Shown: positions 1 to 10,423, counted from the stretch's first letter. The stretch is 43,304 nucleotides of DNA from Syntrophobacteraceae bacterium (GCA_025453975.1 JALOPI010000031.1:1-43304); one strand, 5' to 3'. Notes: generated from the sequence alone by a model not told the origin. Translations and numbers: made by a program.

Positions 1-642
1 CGCTTCATCTCCGCCTTCGCGGTGCCCTCGGATGGGGTGGTCGCCATGCTCGTTGGTGGCGCGCGCTCCAATCCTGCCCTCATGAGAGGGATTCTGACGC
101 ATGAGCTCTGCCATCTCCTCCTGCACGAGAACATCGAGGACGGGCGCCTGCCCAGATGGCTGGACGAGGGCGTTTGTCAATGGGTGAGCGGAAGCCTGGG
201 GGAGATCCTTTCGGGGGCTTCCGTGAACCGGATCGATCTGGACGTCGCCGGCCGGGCCATTCCCCTGTCGGAGCTTGCCGTGGACCTGCCCGGCGACGAC
301 CGTGAAATGGTCCTGGCTTATGCCGTGAGCCGCGGGTTCGTGGAGTTTCTGGTGGACCGTTTTGGCGTGGATGGCCTTCAGAGGCTTCTGGGCCGTCTCA
401 AGGAAGGAGATGGGCTGGAAGAGGCCATGACCCTGTCTCTCGGATCTTCACTGGCCGATCTCGAAGCGGGATGGCTTCAGACCCTGAGGAGTGGGGGAGC
501 ATGGCTTTCATGGGCCAGTCGCCACTTTTACGATCTGCTCTTTTTCACCATGGCGTTTCTCACCATTCTGGCGGCGGTGCGTCTCATGGTCAGAAGAAAG
601 TCGAGATTGGCGGAAATGGAGGAGATGGAAGAGGAGGAATAG
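1..642 (+). CDS. Membrane-anchored HExxH (peptidase MA-like) metallopeptidase, 5'-truncated
   Basis: The reading frame is open from base 1, so the start lies outside the window; a GTG at 22 is the first possible in-window start but is unlikely to be the real one. The protein carries HELCH (HExxH zinc/catalytic motif) followed about 20 residues later by WLDEG, whose Glu fits the third zinc ligand of gluzincin-type peptidases such as the peptidase MA family. After the peptidase region comes one hydrophobic segment (about the last 35-15 residues, FFTMAFLTILAAV) followed by basic residues RRKSR and an acidic tail. This suggests a C-terminally anchored enzyme with the catalytic domain outside the cytoplasm. 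The substrate cannot be inferred. The next gene is convergent, 69 nt away. Confidence 0.7.
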   Translation, partial: RFISAFAVPSDGVVAMLVGGARSNPALMRGILTHELCHLLLHENIEDGRLPRWLDEGVCQWVSGSLGEILSGASVNRIDLDVAGRAIPLSELAVDLPGDDREMVLAYAVSRGFVEFLVDRFGVDGLQRLLGRLKEGDGLEEAMTLSLGSSLADLEAGWLQTLRSGGAWLSWASRHFYDLLFFTMAFLTILAAVRLMVRRKSRLAEMEEMEEEE

Positions 643-711
643 CCGGGGGGGCCAGTGAACGGCCCTGCCCCGGCGGTTCTTCGCCTCATGGGCGCGCTTT
701 TACGGCGCGGC

Positions 712-2337
712 TCAGAAGTCCTTGAAGTCTTCCTCAAAGGGTATGACCCGCTCCGGGAGGAGCGGTTTCGGTTTCGACCTCGCGACACGCTCCAGGCTGC
801 CATTGCCGCCATTCCTGCCCGTTCTCGCCGGCGTATGGGCTCTCTGAGCCGGCGCCGGTGTCTGGGGGGGCATGGGAATGGGACACTCCGGATCCCTGGA
901 GGAGTGGCTCGCACTACCCACCAGCCCGGCCAGGCCGACCACAAGGTCTTTCACCAGGCTGCCCTGGGCTTTCATCTCCCCGGTGATGGAAGCGGTCTCC
1001 TCGGCGCTGGCGGCATTCTGCTGCACCACCTTGTCCATCTCCTGCACGGCCTGGTTCAGATGCTCAATGCCCTGGGCCTGCTCCTGGGAGGCCACGGCGA
1101 TCTCCCCCACCAGTTCTCCCGAACGGGTGACCATGCTCGTCACTTCCTGGAAATCGGCGTTGGTCTGCTGAACCAGCCCGGCGCCGACCTGTATCCTCTT
1201 GACCGTGCTCTCAATGAGCACTCCCGTGCTGCGGGCGGACTCCGCGGCCCGCATGGCGAGGTTTCTGACTTCGTCGGCCACGACGGCGAAGCCGGCACCG
1301 GCCTCTCCCGCGCGGGCTGCCTCGACGGCCGCGTTCAAGGCCAGGAGGTTCGTCTGGAATGCGATTTCATCGATCGTCTTCACGATCTTCTGGGTCTGCT
1401 CGCTGGCAACCGAGATCTCACCCATGGACGATGTCAGGCTTTGCATGGAATGGTTGGCTCGGGCCACGATCTCGTTGGTGCTCTTCATGAGCTGATCGGC
1501 GGAGCTGGCGTTCTCCGCGTTCTTCCGGGTCGTCGACGCGATCTCCTCGAGGGAGGCCGAAGTCTCCTCGAGGGCGGCCGCCTGCTCGGAGGCGCCTTCG
1601 GCGAGCTGCTGGCTGGCCGCGGCAATCTGGACGGCCGCAGCGGCAATGTGCCCGGAGCTTGCCGTGAGCCCCTCCACCGCGCCCACGATGGGGCGTGCCG
1701 TGCTCCTGGCCAGAAGCCATGTTGCCAGAAGACCTCCCAAACCCAGAAGCAGTGCCGCGCCCAGAAAGACCCAGCGGATCTTTGACAGCTCCTTCGCGAT
1801 GTCGTCCACATAGATACCCGACCCGATGACCCATCCCCAGGGCTCGAAGAGCTTCACGAAAGACACCTTGGGCACGGGGGCGGTCTCTCCCGGCTTGGGC
1901 CACATGTAGTCGACGAACCCCTGTCCGCTCTCCCTGCAGGTCTTGGCAAACTCGACGAAGATCGGCTTGCCGTCAGGATCCCTGTTGCCGCTCAGGTCCT
2001 GCCCATCCAGCTCGGGCTTGAAGGGGTGCATGATCATTCTGGGTGAGAGATCGTTGATCCAGAAGTATTCGCTGCCGCCATAGCGCAGGTTCTTGACCCT
2101 GAGGGCCGCCCGCTTCTTAGCCTCGTCCAGCGTGAGCTCTCCGGTCTTCACCCGGGCGTCGTACTCGGTCATGAGGCTGAAGGCGACCTCGGTCACTCCC
2201 TTGATCTTTCCCCTCTTGTCCTCATAGATTTTCGATTCGATCCTCGTGTAAGTCCAGATGAGCACCAGCGAGAAGCAGATCACCCCGGCAACACCCAGGG
2301 ACATCATTTTGGTTGACAGACTGAATTGCCTTGCCAT
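712..2337 (-). CDS. Methyl-accepting chemotaxis protein with single Cache sensor domain
   Basis: 541-residue chemoreceptor. Seen: a first membrane segment at about residues 12-30, a periplasmic single-Cache-type domain (about 35-185, with [20 protein letters not shown] and a [12 protein letters not shown] ending typical of sCache_2), a second membrane segment at about 190-212, and a cytoplasmic signalling domain with the conserved hairpin [20 protein letters not shown]. Flanking methylation helices are rich in [19 protein letters not shown] repeats. A clear HAMP domain is not visible; only a short RPI linker follows the second membrane segment. The C-terminus ends EEDFKDF, a tail resembling those of many deltaproteobacterial receptors and possibly a tether for CheR/CheB. 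ATG at 2337 has AGGAGGG at 2344-2350. Ligand unknown; sCache_2 domains often bind small organic acids. Confidence 0.93.
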   Translation of the reverse strand: MARQFSLSTKMMSLGVAGVICFSLVLIWTYTRIESKIYEDKRGKIKGVTEVAFSLMTEYDARVKTGELTLDEAKKRAALRVKNLRYGGSEYFWINDLSPRMIMHPFKPELDGQDLSGNRDPDGKPIFVEFAKTCRESGQGFVDYMWPKPGETAPVPKVSFVKLFEPWGWVIGSGIYVDDIAKELSKIRWVFLGAALLLGLGGLLATWLLARSTARPIVGAVEGLTASSGHIAAAAVQIAAASQQLAEGASEQAAALEETSASLEEIASTTRKNAENASSADQLMKSTNEIVARANHSMQSLTSSMGEISVASEQTQKIVKTIDEIAFQTNLLALNAAVEAARAGEAGAGFAVVADEVRNLAMRAAESARSTGVLIESTVKRIQVGAGLVQQTNADFQEVTSMVTRSGELVGEIAVASQEQAQGIEHLNQAVQEMDKVVQQNAASAEETASITGEMKAQGSLVKDLVVGLAGLVGSASHSSRDPECPIPMPPQTPAPAQRAHTPARTGRNGGNGSLERVARSKPKPLLPERVIPFEEDFKDF

Positions 2338-2523
2338 TGTTTACCCTCCTGGAATGTTTTTCGGTCCGATCCGGGGCAGCTGCTTCCTCAGGACCTTTTT
2401 TCACATGACGTAGTGAAGTATCGACATTCAGGAGGGAGTACTACAGTTCTAATATACCAAAATGGCACAATGGCCGTGGGAATGCGACCCCGACCGGGGC
2501 CAGGAGGTCGCGAGGCCGCCACA

Positions 2524-4341
2524 CTATCCGTCGCGGCGCTCCTGTCGGCCTTTCGCCTTGCGGAGACGGATGGATCGCGGAGTGACTTCCACCAGCTCGT
2601 CGTCGTCGATGTATTCCATGGCCGTCTCCAGGGTGAACTGGCGGGGCGGGATGAGGCGCAGGGCCTCGTCGGAGCCGGCCGCGCGGATGTTGGTGAGCTT
2701 CTTTTCCTTGGTGATGTTGACCCACATGTCCTCGGCCCGGGAATTCTCCCCGACGATCAGGCCTTCATAGACGGGGTCGCCCGGATTCACGAAAATGATG
2801 CCGCGGGGCTGGAGATGATGGATGGCGTAGGTCACGGCCTTGCCGGCCCGATCGGAGACGAGCACACCGTTGGGTCTCCCCGTGATGGAGCCCGCGTGGG
2901 GCGTGTGGCCGATGACCAGCGTGTTCAGGATTCCCGTGCCCCGTGTGTCGGTGAGAAACTGGCTGCGGAGTCCGATGAGCCCCCGTGACGGGATTTCGAA
3001 CTCCAGCCGGGCCCTCCCGAAGCCGTTGTTGATCATCCGCTTCATCTGGCCGCGCCGGGAGCTGAGCATCTCCGTCACGATGCCGACAAAAGCCTCGGGC
3101 ACATCCACCACGGCCAGCTCCAGGGGCTCCACCACCTGCCCGCCCACCTCCCGCGTGATGATTCGGGGCTTGGACAGGGACAGCTCATAGCCCTCCCTCC
3201 GCATGGTCTCCACCAGAACCGCCAGCTGCATTTCGCCTCGCGCGCTCACCTGATAGGATTCCCGATTCTCCGCCTGCTCCACGCGGATACTCACATTGAA
3301 GAGCAGCTCCTTGTCGAGACGCTCCTTGATGTGCCGGGAGGTGAGATATCTTCCTTCCCGGCCGGCCAGGGGAGAGGTGTTGACCGAAAAGACCATGGCG
3401 ATGGTGGGCTCCTCCACGGTGATGGCGGGGAGGGGCCTGGGATCGAGCAAGTCACCCAGTGTATCTCCGATGAACACGTCATCCACACCGGCCACGGCGG
3501 CGATATCCCCGGCGTCCACGCGCTTCTTTTCGACCCGATCCAGCCCCTCGTAGCTGTAGACGACACTGAGACCCGCTTTGCGCGGCTCCTCGCCGTGCTT
3601 GAGGAGGGCCACCTCCTGTCCGTAATGGAGCGATCCGTTCACGATCTTGCCCACGGCGATGCGTCCCACGTAGTCGCTGTACTGAAGATTGGTGACCAGG
3701 AACTGCAGGGGGGCTTCCGGATCGAAGGTGGGCGCGGGTATGGAGGACAGAATGGCCTCGAACAGCGGAGCCAGGTCTCTCCCCTCTCCCCCGGGCTCGT
3801 TGAGTGCAATGCCAGCCTTGGCGTTGGTGTACAGCACCGGGAAATCCAGCTGCTCCTCCGTCGCGTCCAGATCGATGAAGAGATCGTAGACTTCGTCGAG
3901 CACCTCCTGGATGCGTCGGTCGGGGCGGTCGATCTTGTTGATGACCACGATGGGGGGGAGTCCGCGCTCCAGGGCTTTCCCCAGGACGAAACGGGTCTGG
4001 GGCAGCGGCCCCTCGGTGGCATCCACCAGCAGCATCACTCCGTCCACCATGTTCAGGGTGCGTTCCACCTCGCCCCCAAAGTCGGCGTGGCCCGGTGTGT
4101 CCACGATGTTGATCTTGACGCCCCGGTAAACCACGGCCGTATTCTTGGCCATGATGGTGATGCCCTTCTCGCGCTCGAGATCCAGGCTGTCCATGACGCG
4201 CTCGGACACCTGCTCGTTCTCGCGAAACACACCGCTCTGCCAGAGCATGGCGTCCACGAGAGTGGTCTTGCCGTGGTCCACGTGGGCAATGATGGCCAGA
4301 TTGCGCAGGTCCTGACGTGCTTGCATTTCCATCCTTTCCAT
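2524..4341 (-). CDS. typA: Ribosome-associated translational GTPase TypA/BipA
   Basis: 605 residues, the usual TypA/BipA length. The N-terminal GTPase domain shows G1 AHVDHGKTT (residues about 19-27), GITIMAKN in switch I, G3 DTPGHADF and G4 NKIDRPDRR. It continues through the EF-Tu domain II-like part and EF-G-like domains to the TypA-specific C-terminus (the [19 protein letters not shown] region). TypA binds the ribosome at the EF-G site and supports growth under stress and low temperature, including ribosome assembly. The start is uncertain: ATG codons at 4341, 4332 and 4326 are all in frame; the one at 4332 is closely preceded by GGAAAGG-type purines. It lies upstream of the chemoreceptor with a 186-nt spacer, so co-transcription is doubtful. 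Confidence 0.96.
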   Translation of the reverse strand: MERMEMQARQDLRNLAIIAHVDHGKTTLVDAMLWQSGVFRENEQVSERVMDSLDLEREKGITIMAKNTAVVYRGVKINIVDTPGHADFGGEVERTLNMVDGVMLLVDATEGPLPQTRFVLGKALERGLPPIVVINKIDRPDRRIQEVLDEVYDLFIDLDATEEQLDFPVLYTNAKAGIALNEPGGEGRDLAPLFEAILSSIPAPTFDPEAPLQFLVTNLQYSDYVGRIAVGKIVNGSLHYGQEVALLKHGEEPRKAGLSVVYSYEGLDRVEKKRVDAGDIAAVAGVDDVFIGDTLGDLLDPRPLPAITVEEPTIAMVFSVNTSPLAGREGRYLTSRHIKERLDKELLFNVSIRVEQAENRESYQVSARGEMQLAVLVETMRREGYELSLSKPRIITREVGGQVVEPLELAVVDVPEAFVGIVTEMLSSRRGQMKRMINNGFGRARLEFEIPSRGLIGLRSQFLTDTRGTGILNTLVIGHTPHAGSITGRPNGVLVSDRAGKAVTYAIHHLQPRGIIFVNPGDPVYEGLIVGENSRAEDMWVNITKEKKLTNIRAAGSDEALRLIPPRQFTLETAMEYIDDDELVEVTPRSIRLRKAKGRQERRDG

Positions 4342-4538
4342 AGCTCCATGACGGGCCAGGCTTTCACCCGGTACTTTCGAAAACGGTCCTGACTGGGCTC
4401 ACAGCGACAAAAAGCTCGTACTTCTGACCCATCCGTCCCCTCGTGTCAAGACACAAAGATCGGGCAATGAACCGCTGTATTCCGCATGGATGAAGCCGGC
4501 TTCAGCTCATGGACGAGGACCGAAAGGCCGGGAGAGCC

Positions 4539-5960
4539 TCACTGGCCCAGTACCCGTGCGGCGGCTGCCGCCAGCTCGATGAGGGGGTTCGGGAAGAAGC
4601 CGGCCACCACCATGACGGCGATGAGGGCTCCCGAGAGGACCTTCAGGGAGGGGGGGACCACCACGGGCTGGGGCTCATGGGCCGGCTCCATCTGGTAGGC
4701 GGCCTTGATGAGCAGCAGGTAATAGTAGAGCGAGATCACCACGTTGATCATGGCGATGAGAACCAGCGTGAAAAAACCCTTCTCCATGGCCGCCACGAAG
4801 ATGAGAAACTTGCTGGTGAAGCCGACGGTCGGCGGAATGCCCGCCAGGCTGAAGAGGGACACCATGAGAGCCAGGGCCAGGATGGGCGAGCGCCGGTGCA
4901 GTCCCGCCAGCTGCCCGATCTGAAGGTTGGCCCCGTCGGGTGTCACGGCCACAACCACCAGGAACGCCGTGAACTTCATGATCAGGATGGAAAGGGCGTA
5001 AAAGACCGTCGCCGCATAACCGTTCGGGCTCAGGGTCAGCACTCCCATGAGCACATACCCGGAGTGGGCCATGGTGGAGAAAGCCAGAAGCCGCTTGACG
5101 TCCTTCTGAGCCATGGCCGCCAGGTTCCCCACGGTCATGGAGATGATGGCCAGCGCCGCGAGGACCTGCACCAGATAGGGGCTCCCCTGCCCCATGGCCG
5201 CCGCCACCCTCAGGATCACCCCGATGGCCGCCACCTTGGACGCCGTGGCGATGTAGGCCGCCACCTGGCTCATGGCCCCCTGGTAGGCGTCGGGAGCCCA
5301 GAAATGGAAGGGAAAGACGGCCAGCTTGAAGAAGAGCCCTCCCAGGGTCATGAGAAGCCCGATGAGGACCACAGGCAGGTGAATGACCTCCGGCAGCAGC
5401 CGGACCGCCTCGGTGAGACTCGTGGCCTGGGTCGAGGCATGGAGCAGTGCCAGTCCGAACAGCATGACCGCCGAGGAAAAGATCCCCACCAGGAAATATT
5501 TGATCCCCGCCTCCAGGGCCATGTCCTGCCTTCGCCTCAGCCCCACCAGGACGTAGAGGCAGTAGCTCGAAAGCTCCAGGCAGAGATAGATCGCCAGCAG
5601 ATGATCCCCGCTCATCAGGAGCATCAGGGACAGCGTGCACAAGAACATCAGCACGTAGAAGTCGTGCCGGCTGCGATCCTCGATGTCGCGCATCTCGCCG
5701 CAGAGGCAGAGGACCAGAAAGAGCCCCAGGGAGAGCATCACCTTGAAAACCTGGGAGAACAGGTCCGTCCGGAAGGCCTTGACGAAAAGATACCCGTCGG
5801 CGCTGACCGAGGCGAGGCACACTCCGACTCCGGTCAGGGAGAGCAACAGCGCCGTCAGGTGCTCCCGCCGCGGGTCGGGGGGGCCGGCCAGGGAGAGCAG
5901 CAGGAACCACAGGGCGGCCAGGAAGGTGAAGATTTCCGGGGCGGCGATCATCCAGTTCAT
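4539..5960 (-). CDS. nuoN: NADH-quinone oxidoreductase subunit N (antiporter-like, proton channel)
   Basis: 473 residues, almost entirely hydrophobic, with the antiporter-like fold of NuoL/M/N. Seen: many membrane helices, the conserved internal SGYVLMGVLTL and KDVKRLLAFSTMAHSG regions (the helix with the central lysine and the half-helix of the proton path), and PPTVGFTSKF. In complex I NuoN is one of three proton-translocating membrane subunits. It is the last gene of the nuo operon and its ATG overlaps the nuoM stop by 4 nt (ATGA), so translation is probably coupled; no separate ribosome binding site is obvious. Confidence 0.96.
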   Translation of the reverse strand: MNWMIAAPEIFTFLAALWFLLLSLAGPPDPRREHLTALLLSLTGVGVCLASVSADGYLFVKAFRTDLFSQVFKVMLSLGLFLVLCLCGEMRDIEDRSRHDFYVLMFLCTLSLMLLMSGDHLLAIYLCLELSSYCLYVLVGLRRRQDMALEAGIKYFLVGIFSSAVMLFGLALLHASTQATSLTEAVRLLPEVIHLPVVLIGLLMTLGGLFFKLAVFPFHFWAPDAYQGAMSQVAAYIATASKVAAIGVILRVAAAMGQGSPYLVQVLAALAIISMTVGNLAAMAQKDVKRLLAFSTMAHSGYVLMGVLTLSPNGYAATVFYALSILIMKFTAFLVVVAVTPDGANLQIGQLAGLHRRSPILALALMVSLFSLAGIPPTVGFTSKFLIFVAAMEKGFFTLVLIAMINVVISLYYYLLLIKAAYQMEPAHEPQPVVVPPSLKVLSGALIAVMVVAGFFPNPLIELAAAAARVLGQ

Positions 5961-7438
5961 TGGGCCAGTCCACTCATGAAGGGAATCGATGCGGTTTGCA
6001 CCACGTCAAAGATGATCCCGGGGAAAAATCCAAAGATGATCAGGACCAGAGCCAGGATCAGCCTCGGCATCCCCTGCAGGGGGGAGATATCGGGCAGGCC
6101 CGCGTAGCGCGGGCTCGCCGGGCCGTAAAACGTCCGCTGGATCACCCGGAGCATGAACAGTGCCGTCACCACGAGAGCCAGCACCGATGCCGTCCCCTGC
6201 ACCGGGTAGATCCTGAATGCGGCGATGATGACCGTCAGCTCGCCCCAGAAGCTGGCGAATCCAGGCACTCCCATGCCGGCCAGGGCGGCCAGGATGAAAT
6301 AGGTCGACGCCACGGGCATGGTCTGGCTCAGCCCGCCCAGCTCCGGGATCAGCTTGGTGTGCGTGCGATCGTAGATGTAGCCCACGGACGAGAAGAGGAG
6401 AGCCGTCATGATGCCGTGGGCGAACATCTGGAACACGGCCCCGTTGAGCCCCTCCGCCGTCACCGTGGCGAGGCCCAGCCCCACGATGCCCATGTGCGAC
6501 ACGCTGGAGTAGCCGATGACGTACTTGAGGTCGGTCTGTCTCAGGCCCGCCAGCGCCCCGTAAACGATGCCGATGGCCGCCAGGATGGACATGAGCTCCG
6601 CCCAGTGGCGCCAGCCTTCGGGGCAGAGCATGATCCCCACGCGCAGCACGCCGAAGGCCCCGATCTTCATGAGCACCCCCGCGTGCACCATGCTCACGGC
6701 GTGAGGCGCCGCCACGTGGCCGACCGGGGACCACGTGTGAAAAGGCCAGACCGCCGCCAGGATGCCGAAGCCCAGGAAAATGGGCAGAAACGCGAACCTC
6801 TGCTGCTCCGCGGAGAGCACACCGGGCTGCATGAGGGCCACCAGGTCAAAGGTCCGGAGGCCCGAGCCCGCATACAGGTAGATGATGGCCGGCAGAATGA
6901 GGGCGCTCCCGGCCAGGAGATACAACGTCAGCTTCATGGCGCCGTATTCCTTGCGGGTGGTCCCCCAGACGGCGATGAGGAGGTACATGGGGAAGAGCGA
7001 GACGTCGTACCAGACGAAGATGAAGAAAAGATCCAGGCTCATGAACAGCCCGAAAACGCCCGTCACCAGCAGGAAATAGAGGGCGAAGAACTCCTTCACC
7101 CGGGTCCTGAGCTCCCACATGGTGAGCACCCCGGTGAAAAAGACGATGCCCGTGAGGAGAAGGTTGGGCAGGCTGAACCCGTCCACGCCGTTGAAGTACT
7201 GGATGCCGAGGGAGGGAATCCAGGCCACCCGCTCCACGAACTGCAGCCCTCCCAGGCCACGGTCGTAGGCCATGAAGAGATAAAGGGAGAGCAGCAGGGT
7301 GACCCCCGAGAGCCCCGCGCTCACCCCCTTGATGAGGTCCTCGCGCTCGTCGGGGAGCAGCACGATGATCAGAAGCCCCGCCACGCAGGTCGCCAGGATG
7401 AGGGACAGGATGGGAAGACCGGCAAAGGTGATGGGCAT
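5957..7438 (-). CDS. nuoM: NADH-quinone oxidoreductase subunit M (antiporter-like)
   Basis: 493 residues from the ATG at 7438 (MPITFAGLPILSL). The frame stays open 34 codons further upstream, but that extension is Arg/Pro-rich, lies in a structured spacer and is not membrane-like, so I do not take it as coding. Seen: FFIFVWYDVSLFPMYLLI (Glu replaced by Asp near the usual WE motif of helix 5), HTWSPVGHVAAPHAVSMVHAGVLMKIGAFG, and KYVIGYSSVSHMGIVGLG, all characteristic of NuoM/NuoL antiporter-like subunits. Function: proton translocation in the membrane arm. It follows nuoL after a 156-nt spacer, long for this operon, and overlaps nuoN by 4 nt. Confidence 0.95.
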   Translation of the reverse strand: MPITFAGLPILSLILATCVAGLLIIVLLPDEREDLIKGVSAGLSGVTLLLSLYLFMAYDRGLGGLQFVERVAWIPSLGIQYFNGVDGFSLPNLLLTGIVFFTGVLTMWELRTRVKEFFALYFLLVTGVFGLFMSLDLFFIFVWYDVSLFPMYLLIAVWGTTRKEYGAMKLTLYLLAGSALILPAIIYLYAGSGLRTFDLVALMQPGVLSAEQQRFAFLPIFLGFGILAAVWPFHTWSPVGHVAAPHAVSMVHAGVLMKIGAFGVLRVGIMLCPEGWRHWAELMSILAAIGIVYGALAGLRQTDLKYVIGYSSVSHMGIVGLGLATVTAEGLNGAVFQMFAHGIMTALLFSSVGYIYDRTHTKLIPELGGLSQTMPVASTYFILAALAGMGVPGFASFWGELTVIIAAFRIYPVQGTASVLALVVTALFMLRVIQRTFYGPASPRYAGLPDISPLQGMPRLILALVLIIFGFFPGIIFDVVQTASIPFMSGLAQ

Positions 7439-7465
7439 GGACGGTGAACCTTGAATGCTGGGTTT

Positions 7466-7479
7466 AAGGTTTCTGGTTA
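7466..7479 (+). repeat. Copy 1 of short intra-operon repeat AGGTTTCTGGTT
   Basis: The 12-mer AGGTTTCTGGTT (7467-7478) lies in the nuoL-nuoM spacer and recurs exactly at 10425-10436 in the nuoI-nuoJ spacer. Both copies sit a short distance before a CTTCCGCTC 9-mer and a hairpin-forming segment. This is seen directly; what the repeat does is not known. Confidence 0.6.
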
Positions 7480-7494
7480 CAGGCTTAAATCCGG

Positions 7495-7528
7495 GAACGG
7501 GTCCACGGCTCCCGGCCCGGACCCGTTC
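7495..7528 (-). other. Perfect 10-bp hairpin in the nuoL-nuoM spacer
   Basis: GAACGGGTCC (7495-7504) and GGACCCGTTC (7519-7528) form a perfect 10-bp inverted repeat with a 14-nt loop, located 57 nt upstream of nuoM in the transcribed direction. No T-run follows, so it looks more like an mRNA processing or stability element than a terminator. Confidence 0.55.
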
Positions 7529-7594
7529 GGGGCTGCCCACGCTCTTGCACAGCCGACTTCCGCTCCCCTTCCCCGACTTCCCGTTCCCGTCTTC

Positions 7595-9514
7595 TCACCC
7601 GAGGAGATAATAGATCGACAGGAAGACGATCACGGCGAAAGTCACCAGCAGCCGGGCCTGGATGCCTCCCGTGTGAAGGATCGCCAGGAAGCGTCCCGTT
7701 TCCGCGGCGGAGCGGCTCATGCCGTCGATACCGCCGTCGATGACCTTGTTGTCGGTCTCGTGACACAGGGCGGAGACGGTGCGGTCGATGACCCGGTCCA
7801 GCAGGAACCGGTACACGTGATCCAGGTACCATCGCTGGGCAAAGAGCCGTTGGACGGCGGGCATGCGGTCCACAAAACCCGCACGCTGAGCGCCTTTTCG
7901 GCCGAACTCGAGCCAGGCCAGCCCCACTCCCGCCGCCGCCATGGCCAGGGGGAGAAGCGTCACCCAGATCCCATGGCCGCCGGCGCTGGGTGACACGGCC
8001 GTCCCCGGTCCCGTCAGGAACCCCTTCAACGGGTGCTCCACCAAACCCAGGATCGCCGTGAGGGCAGCCAGAGCCACCAGGGGCCAGGTCATCCACCGGA
8101 AGTCCCCATCGTGCTCATGGCTTCCCTCGCGCGGGCTCGGAGCCTCTTCCAGGGCGGATGCCTTTTCCAGAGTCCGATCCCTGGGGACAAAAACCAGGAA
8201 GATCAGCCGGAAGGTGTAATACGCCGTCAGAAAGACTCCCAGCGTCCCCGCCAGAAACCAGATGGGATTGGAAAGGCCGGCCAGGGAGGCCATGACGGCC
8301 TCCTTGCTGAAGAAGCCGGCCAGGGGCGGCAGCCCCGACAGGGCCGCTGCGGCCACGATCATGGCCACCGCCGGGATCCTGGTGCCCCGACAGTCCGCCC
8401 GGGAAAGCTCGAAGATGTCGTTGGTGTGGTGCAGGTGGATGAAGACGCCCGAGCAGAGGAAGAGCAGTGCCTTGAAGGCCGCGTGGGTGGTCAGGTGGAA
8501 GACGCCGGCGAAGTAGCCTCCGGCCGCCAGGGCCATGATCATGAGCCCCAGCTGGCTGACGGTGGAATAGGCCCAGATCTGCTTGATGTCCCGGCTCACC
8601 ATGGCCATGGTGGAAGCCAGCAGCATGCTGAGGGTGCCCACGGCGAGGAAGACGCTCATGGCTGTGGGAGAGAGGCTGAAGAACGGAAAGAGCCTGGCCA
8701 AAAGGTAGACTCCCGCCGCCACCATGGTGGCCGAGTGGAGCAGGGCGCTGACGGGGGTCGGACCTTCCATGGCGTCGGGAAGCCACGTCATGAGCGGGAA
8801 CTGGGCGCTCTTGCCCACGATGCCGCCAAAAATGAGCAGAGCCGCCAGGGTGATGCCGGCGGGCGCCATGAGCTCCGCCACGCGGGGGCCGTTCATCTCC
8901 GGGATGGAAAGGTTACCGAGACCCAGGAGCACCGTCAGGAAGCCCAGAAAGAAGGCCACATCCCCCGTGCGGGTCATGAGGAAGGCTTTCTTTCCAGCCT
9001 GGGTGGCGCTGAATTTCTCGACCCAGAACCCGATGAGGAGATAGGATGCCAGCCCCACCAGCTCCCAGAAGATGAAGAGCTGGAGCAGGGTGGCGGCCAC
9101 CGTGAGATTCATCATGGCCCAGGCGAAAAGCGACATGAAGGCGTAGTAGCGGGAAAAGCCAGGGTCTCCGGCCATGTAGCCCAGGGAATACACCTGCACG
9201 AGGAAGCTGATCCCCGCGACGATGACCAGCATGAGCAGGCTGAGGGGGTCCAGCAGGAACCCGAAGGGAATCTCCACCGAGCTGGAAGCCAGCCAGCGCG
9301 TGGAGAGCTGCACCGGCTTCTCCATGCCCCAGTGAGCCCCCAGGAGCAGCAGCGAGCAGAGGAGAGAGGCCGTGACGGCCCCGATGGAGAGACGAGCCGA
9401 CAGCCGCGGACGGGACCGGGCGAAGAGAAAGATGGCGGCAAAGGCCGCCAGGGGCAGCGCCGTTGCCAGAACGATGGCCGGAAGGGTCGCGTTGTCAGCC
9501 CAGGACGTATTCAT
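7595..9514 (-). CDS. nuoL: NADH-quinone oxidoreductase subunit L (antiporter-like)
   Basis: 639 residues from ATG 9514 (MNTSWADNATLPAIVL), chosen because CGGGGAAAG precedes it; an in-frame ATG at 9535 would add seven residues but lacks a clear ribosome binding site. Seen: LFIFWELVGLASYLLIGFW with the helix-5 Glu, FPLMTWLPDAMEGPTPVSALLHSATMVAAGVYL (the hallmark NuoL signature region), and DIKQIWAYSTVSQLGLM. The C-terminal part contains the long lateral helix region and a last membrane helix. NuoL is the distal proton pump of complex I and clamps the membrane arm. It sits between nuoK (56-nt gap) and nuoM. Confidence 0.96.
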   Translation of the reverse strand: MNTSWADNATLPAIVLATALPLAAFAAIFLFARSRPRLSARLSIGAVTASLLCSLLLLGAHWGMEKPVQLSTRWLASSSVEIPFGFLLDPLSLLMLVIVAGISFLVQVYSLGYMAGDPGFSRYYAFMSLFAWAMMNLTVAATLLQLFIFWELVGLASYLLIGFWVEKFSATQAGKKAFLMTRTGDVAFFLGFLTVLLGLGNLSIPEMNGPRVAELMAPAGITLAALLIFGGIVGKSAQFPLMTWLPDAMEGPTPVSALLHSATMVAAGVYLLARLFPFFSLSPTAMSVFLAVGTLSMLLASTMAMVSRDIKQIWAYSTVSQLGLMIMALAAGGYFAGVFHLTTHAAFKALLFLCSGVFIHLHHTNDIFELSRADCRGTRIPAVAMIVAAAALSGLPPLAGFFSKEAVMASLAGLSNPIWFLAGTLGVFLTAYYTFRLIFLVFVPRDRTLEKASALEEAPSPREGSHEHDGDFRWMTWPLVALAALTAILGLVEHPLKGFLTGPGTAVSPSAGGHGIWVTLLPLAMAAAGVGLAWLEFGRKGAQRAGFVDRMPAVQRLFAQRWYLDHVYRFLLDRVIDRTVSALCHETDNKVIDGGIDGMSRSAAETGRFLAILHTGGIQARLLVTFAVIVFLSIYYLLG

Positions 9515-9570
9515 TACTTTCCCCGTGAATCCCATGAGGAGTCAGAGTGCCGTTGCGGTCCATCGGTTGC

Positions 9571-9873
9571 TCATTTCAGCAGATTGTACGTGTTGGGATC
9601 GAAGGATCCCGACCTCCTGAATGCATAGACGATCACCGCCAGCCCCACGGAGACCTCCGTGGCCGCCACCGCCAGGATGAAGAGCACCATGGCCTGTCCC
9701 TCCATGCTCTTCCAGTGCAGGGCCGACCCCACGAAGGCGATGGATGCGGCATTGAGGGCGATCTCCACGCCGAGGACGATCATGATGAGATTGCGGCGGG
9801 CCAGGGCGCAGAACATCCCGAGACCGAAGAGTGTGGCCGCCAGCAGCAGGACGTGACTGAACGGTACGATCAT
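9571..9873 (-). CDS. nuoK: NADH-quinone oxidoreductase subunit K
   Basis: 100 residues, the standard NuoK length, with three membrane helices. Seen: LARRNLIMIVLGVEIALNAASIAF, holding the conserved Glu of helix 2, and QAMVLFILAVAATEVSVGLAVIVY with the second conserved membrane Glu; both are part of the proton path of complex I. The ATG overlaps the nuoJ stop by 4 nt and is preceded by GGAGGTGA, a strong ribosome binding site, so it can initiate independently of coupling. Confidence 0.97.
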   Translation of the reverse strand: MIVPFSHVLLLAATLFGLGMFCALARRNLIMIVLGVEIALNAASIAFVGSALHWKSMEGQAMVLFILAVAATEVSVGLAVIVYAFRRSGSFDPNTYNLLK

Positions 9874-10388
9874 GCTTCACCTCCGGCCGGATCGCTCCCT
9901 TTCCCCTTCCCCAGCCGCAGGGCCCCCATGAGGGCCACCAGCAGCAGGAGCGAGACCACCTCGATCAGGAGCCAGTGGTGCTGAAAAACATACAGGGCAA
10001 ACTGTCTCGGGGACGCCCGCAGCAGCTCGAGGGGCGCCCCGGCTCCCGGCGCGGAAAAGACCATGAGGACCGAGACCAGGACATAGGTCCCTGACAGGAC
10101 GGCGGCGGGAGCCCACTGGCCCGGGGAGGCCATCAGCTCCTGCTGGAGCTCGGTTTTGATCATGATGACGACGAACAGGAACAGCACCATGATGGCGCCG
10201 GCGTAGATGATGACCTCCAGCGCCGCCAGGAGCGGTGCCCCCAGGAGATAGAAAAGCAGGGCGCTCCCCAGAAAAGAGAGGATCAGGTACACCACCGCAT
10301 GGACGAGATGGGTCCGTGTGACGGCGATGGCCGTCGATGCGACGATGAGCCCCGCGATGACATAAAACAGAAATCCGTGGAGTGTCAT
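9870..10388 (-). CDS. nuoJ: NADH-quinone oxidoreductase subunit J
   Basis: 172 residues with five predicted membrane helices. Seen: the typical NuoJ core LLGAPLLAALEVIIYAGAIMVLFLFVVIMI, containing the conserved EVIIYAGAIMVLF stretch around the pi-bulge helix 3 that couples quinone reduction to proton pumping. The start at 10388 gives a good N-terminal helix, though no strong ribosome binding site is seen. A 200-nt structured spacer separates it from nuoI upstream; downstream it overlaps nuoK. Confidence 0.95.
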   Translation of the reverse strand: MTLHGFLFYVIAGLIVASTAIAVTRTHLVHAVVYLILSFLGSALLFYLLGAPLLAALEVIIYAGAIMVLFLFVVIMIKTELQQELMASPGQWAPAAVLSGTYVLVSVLMVFSAPGAGAPLELLRASPRQFALYVFQHHWLLIEVVSLLLLVALMGALRLGKGKGSDPAGGEA

Positions 10389-10423
10389 GGGCAGCCCGAA
10401 CGATATGCCGAAGAAGATGGCTT

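Noticed and set aside
2352..2470. Sigma-28 promoter for the chemoreceptor
   Set aside because: GTCGATAC resembles the -10 GCCGATAA, but the -35 region has only two matching bases.
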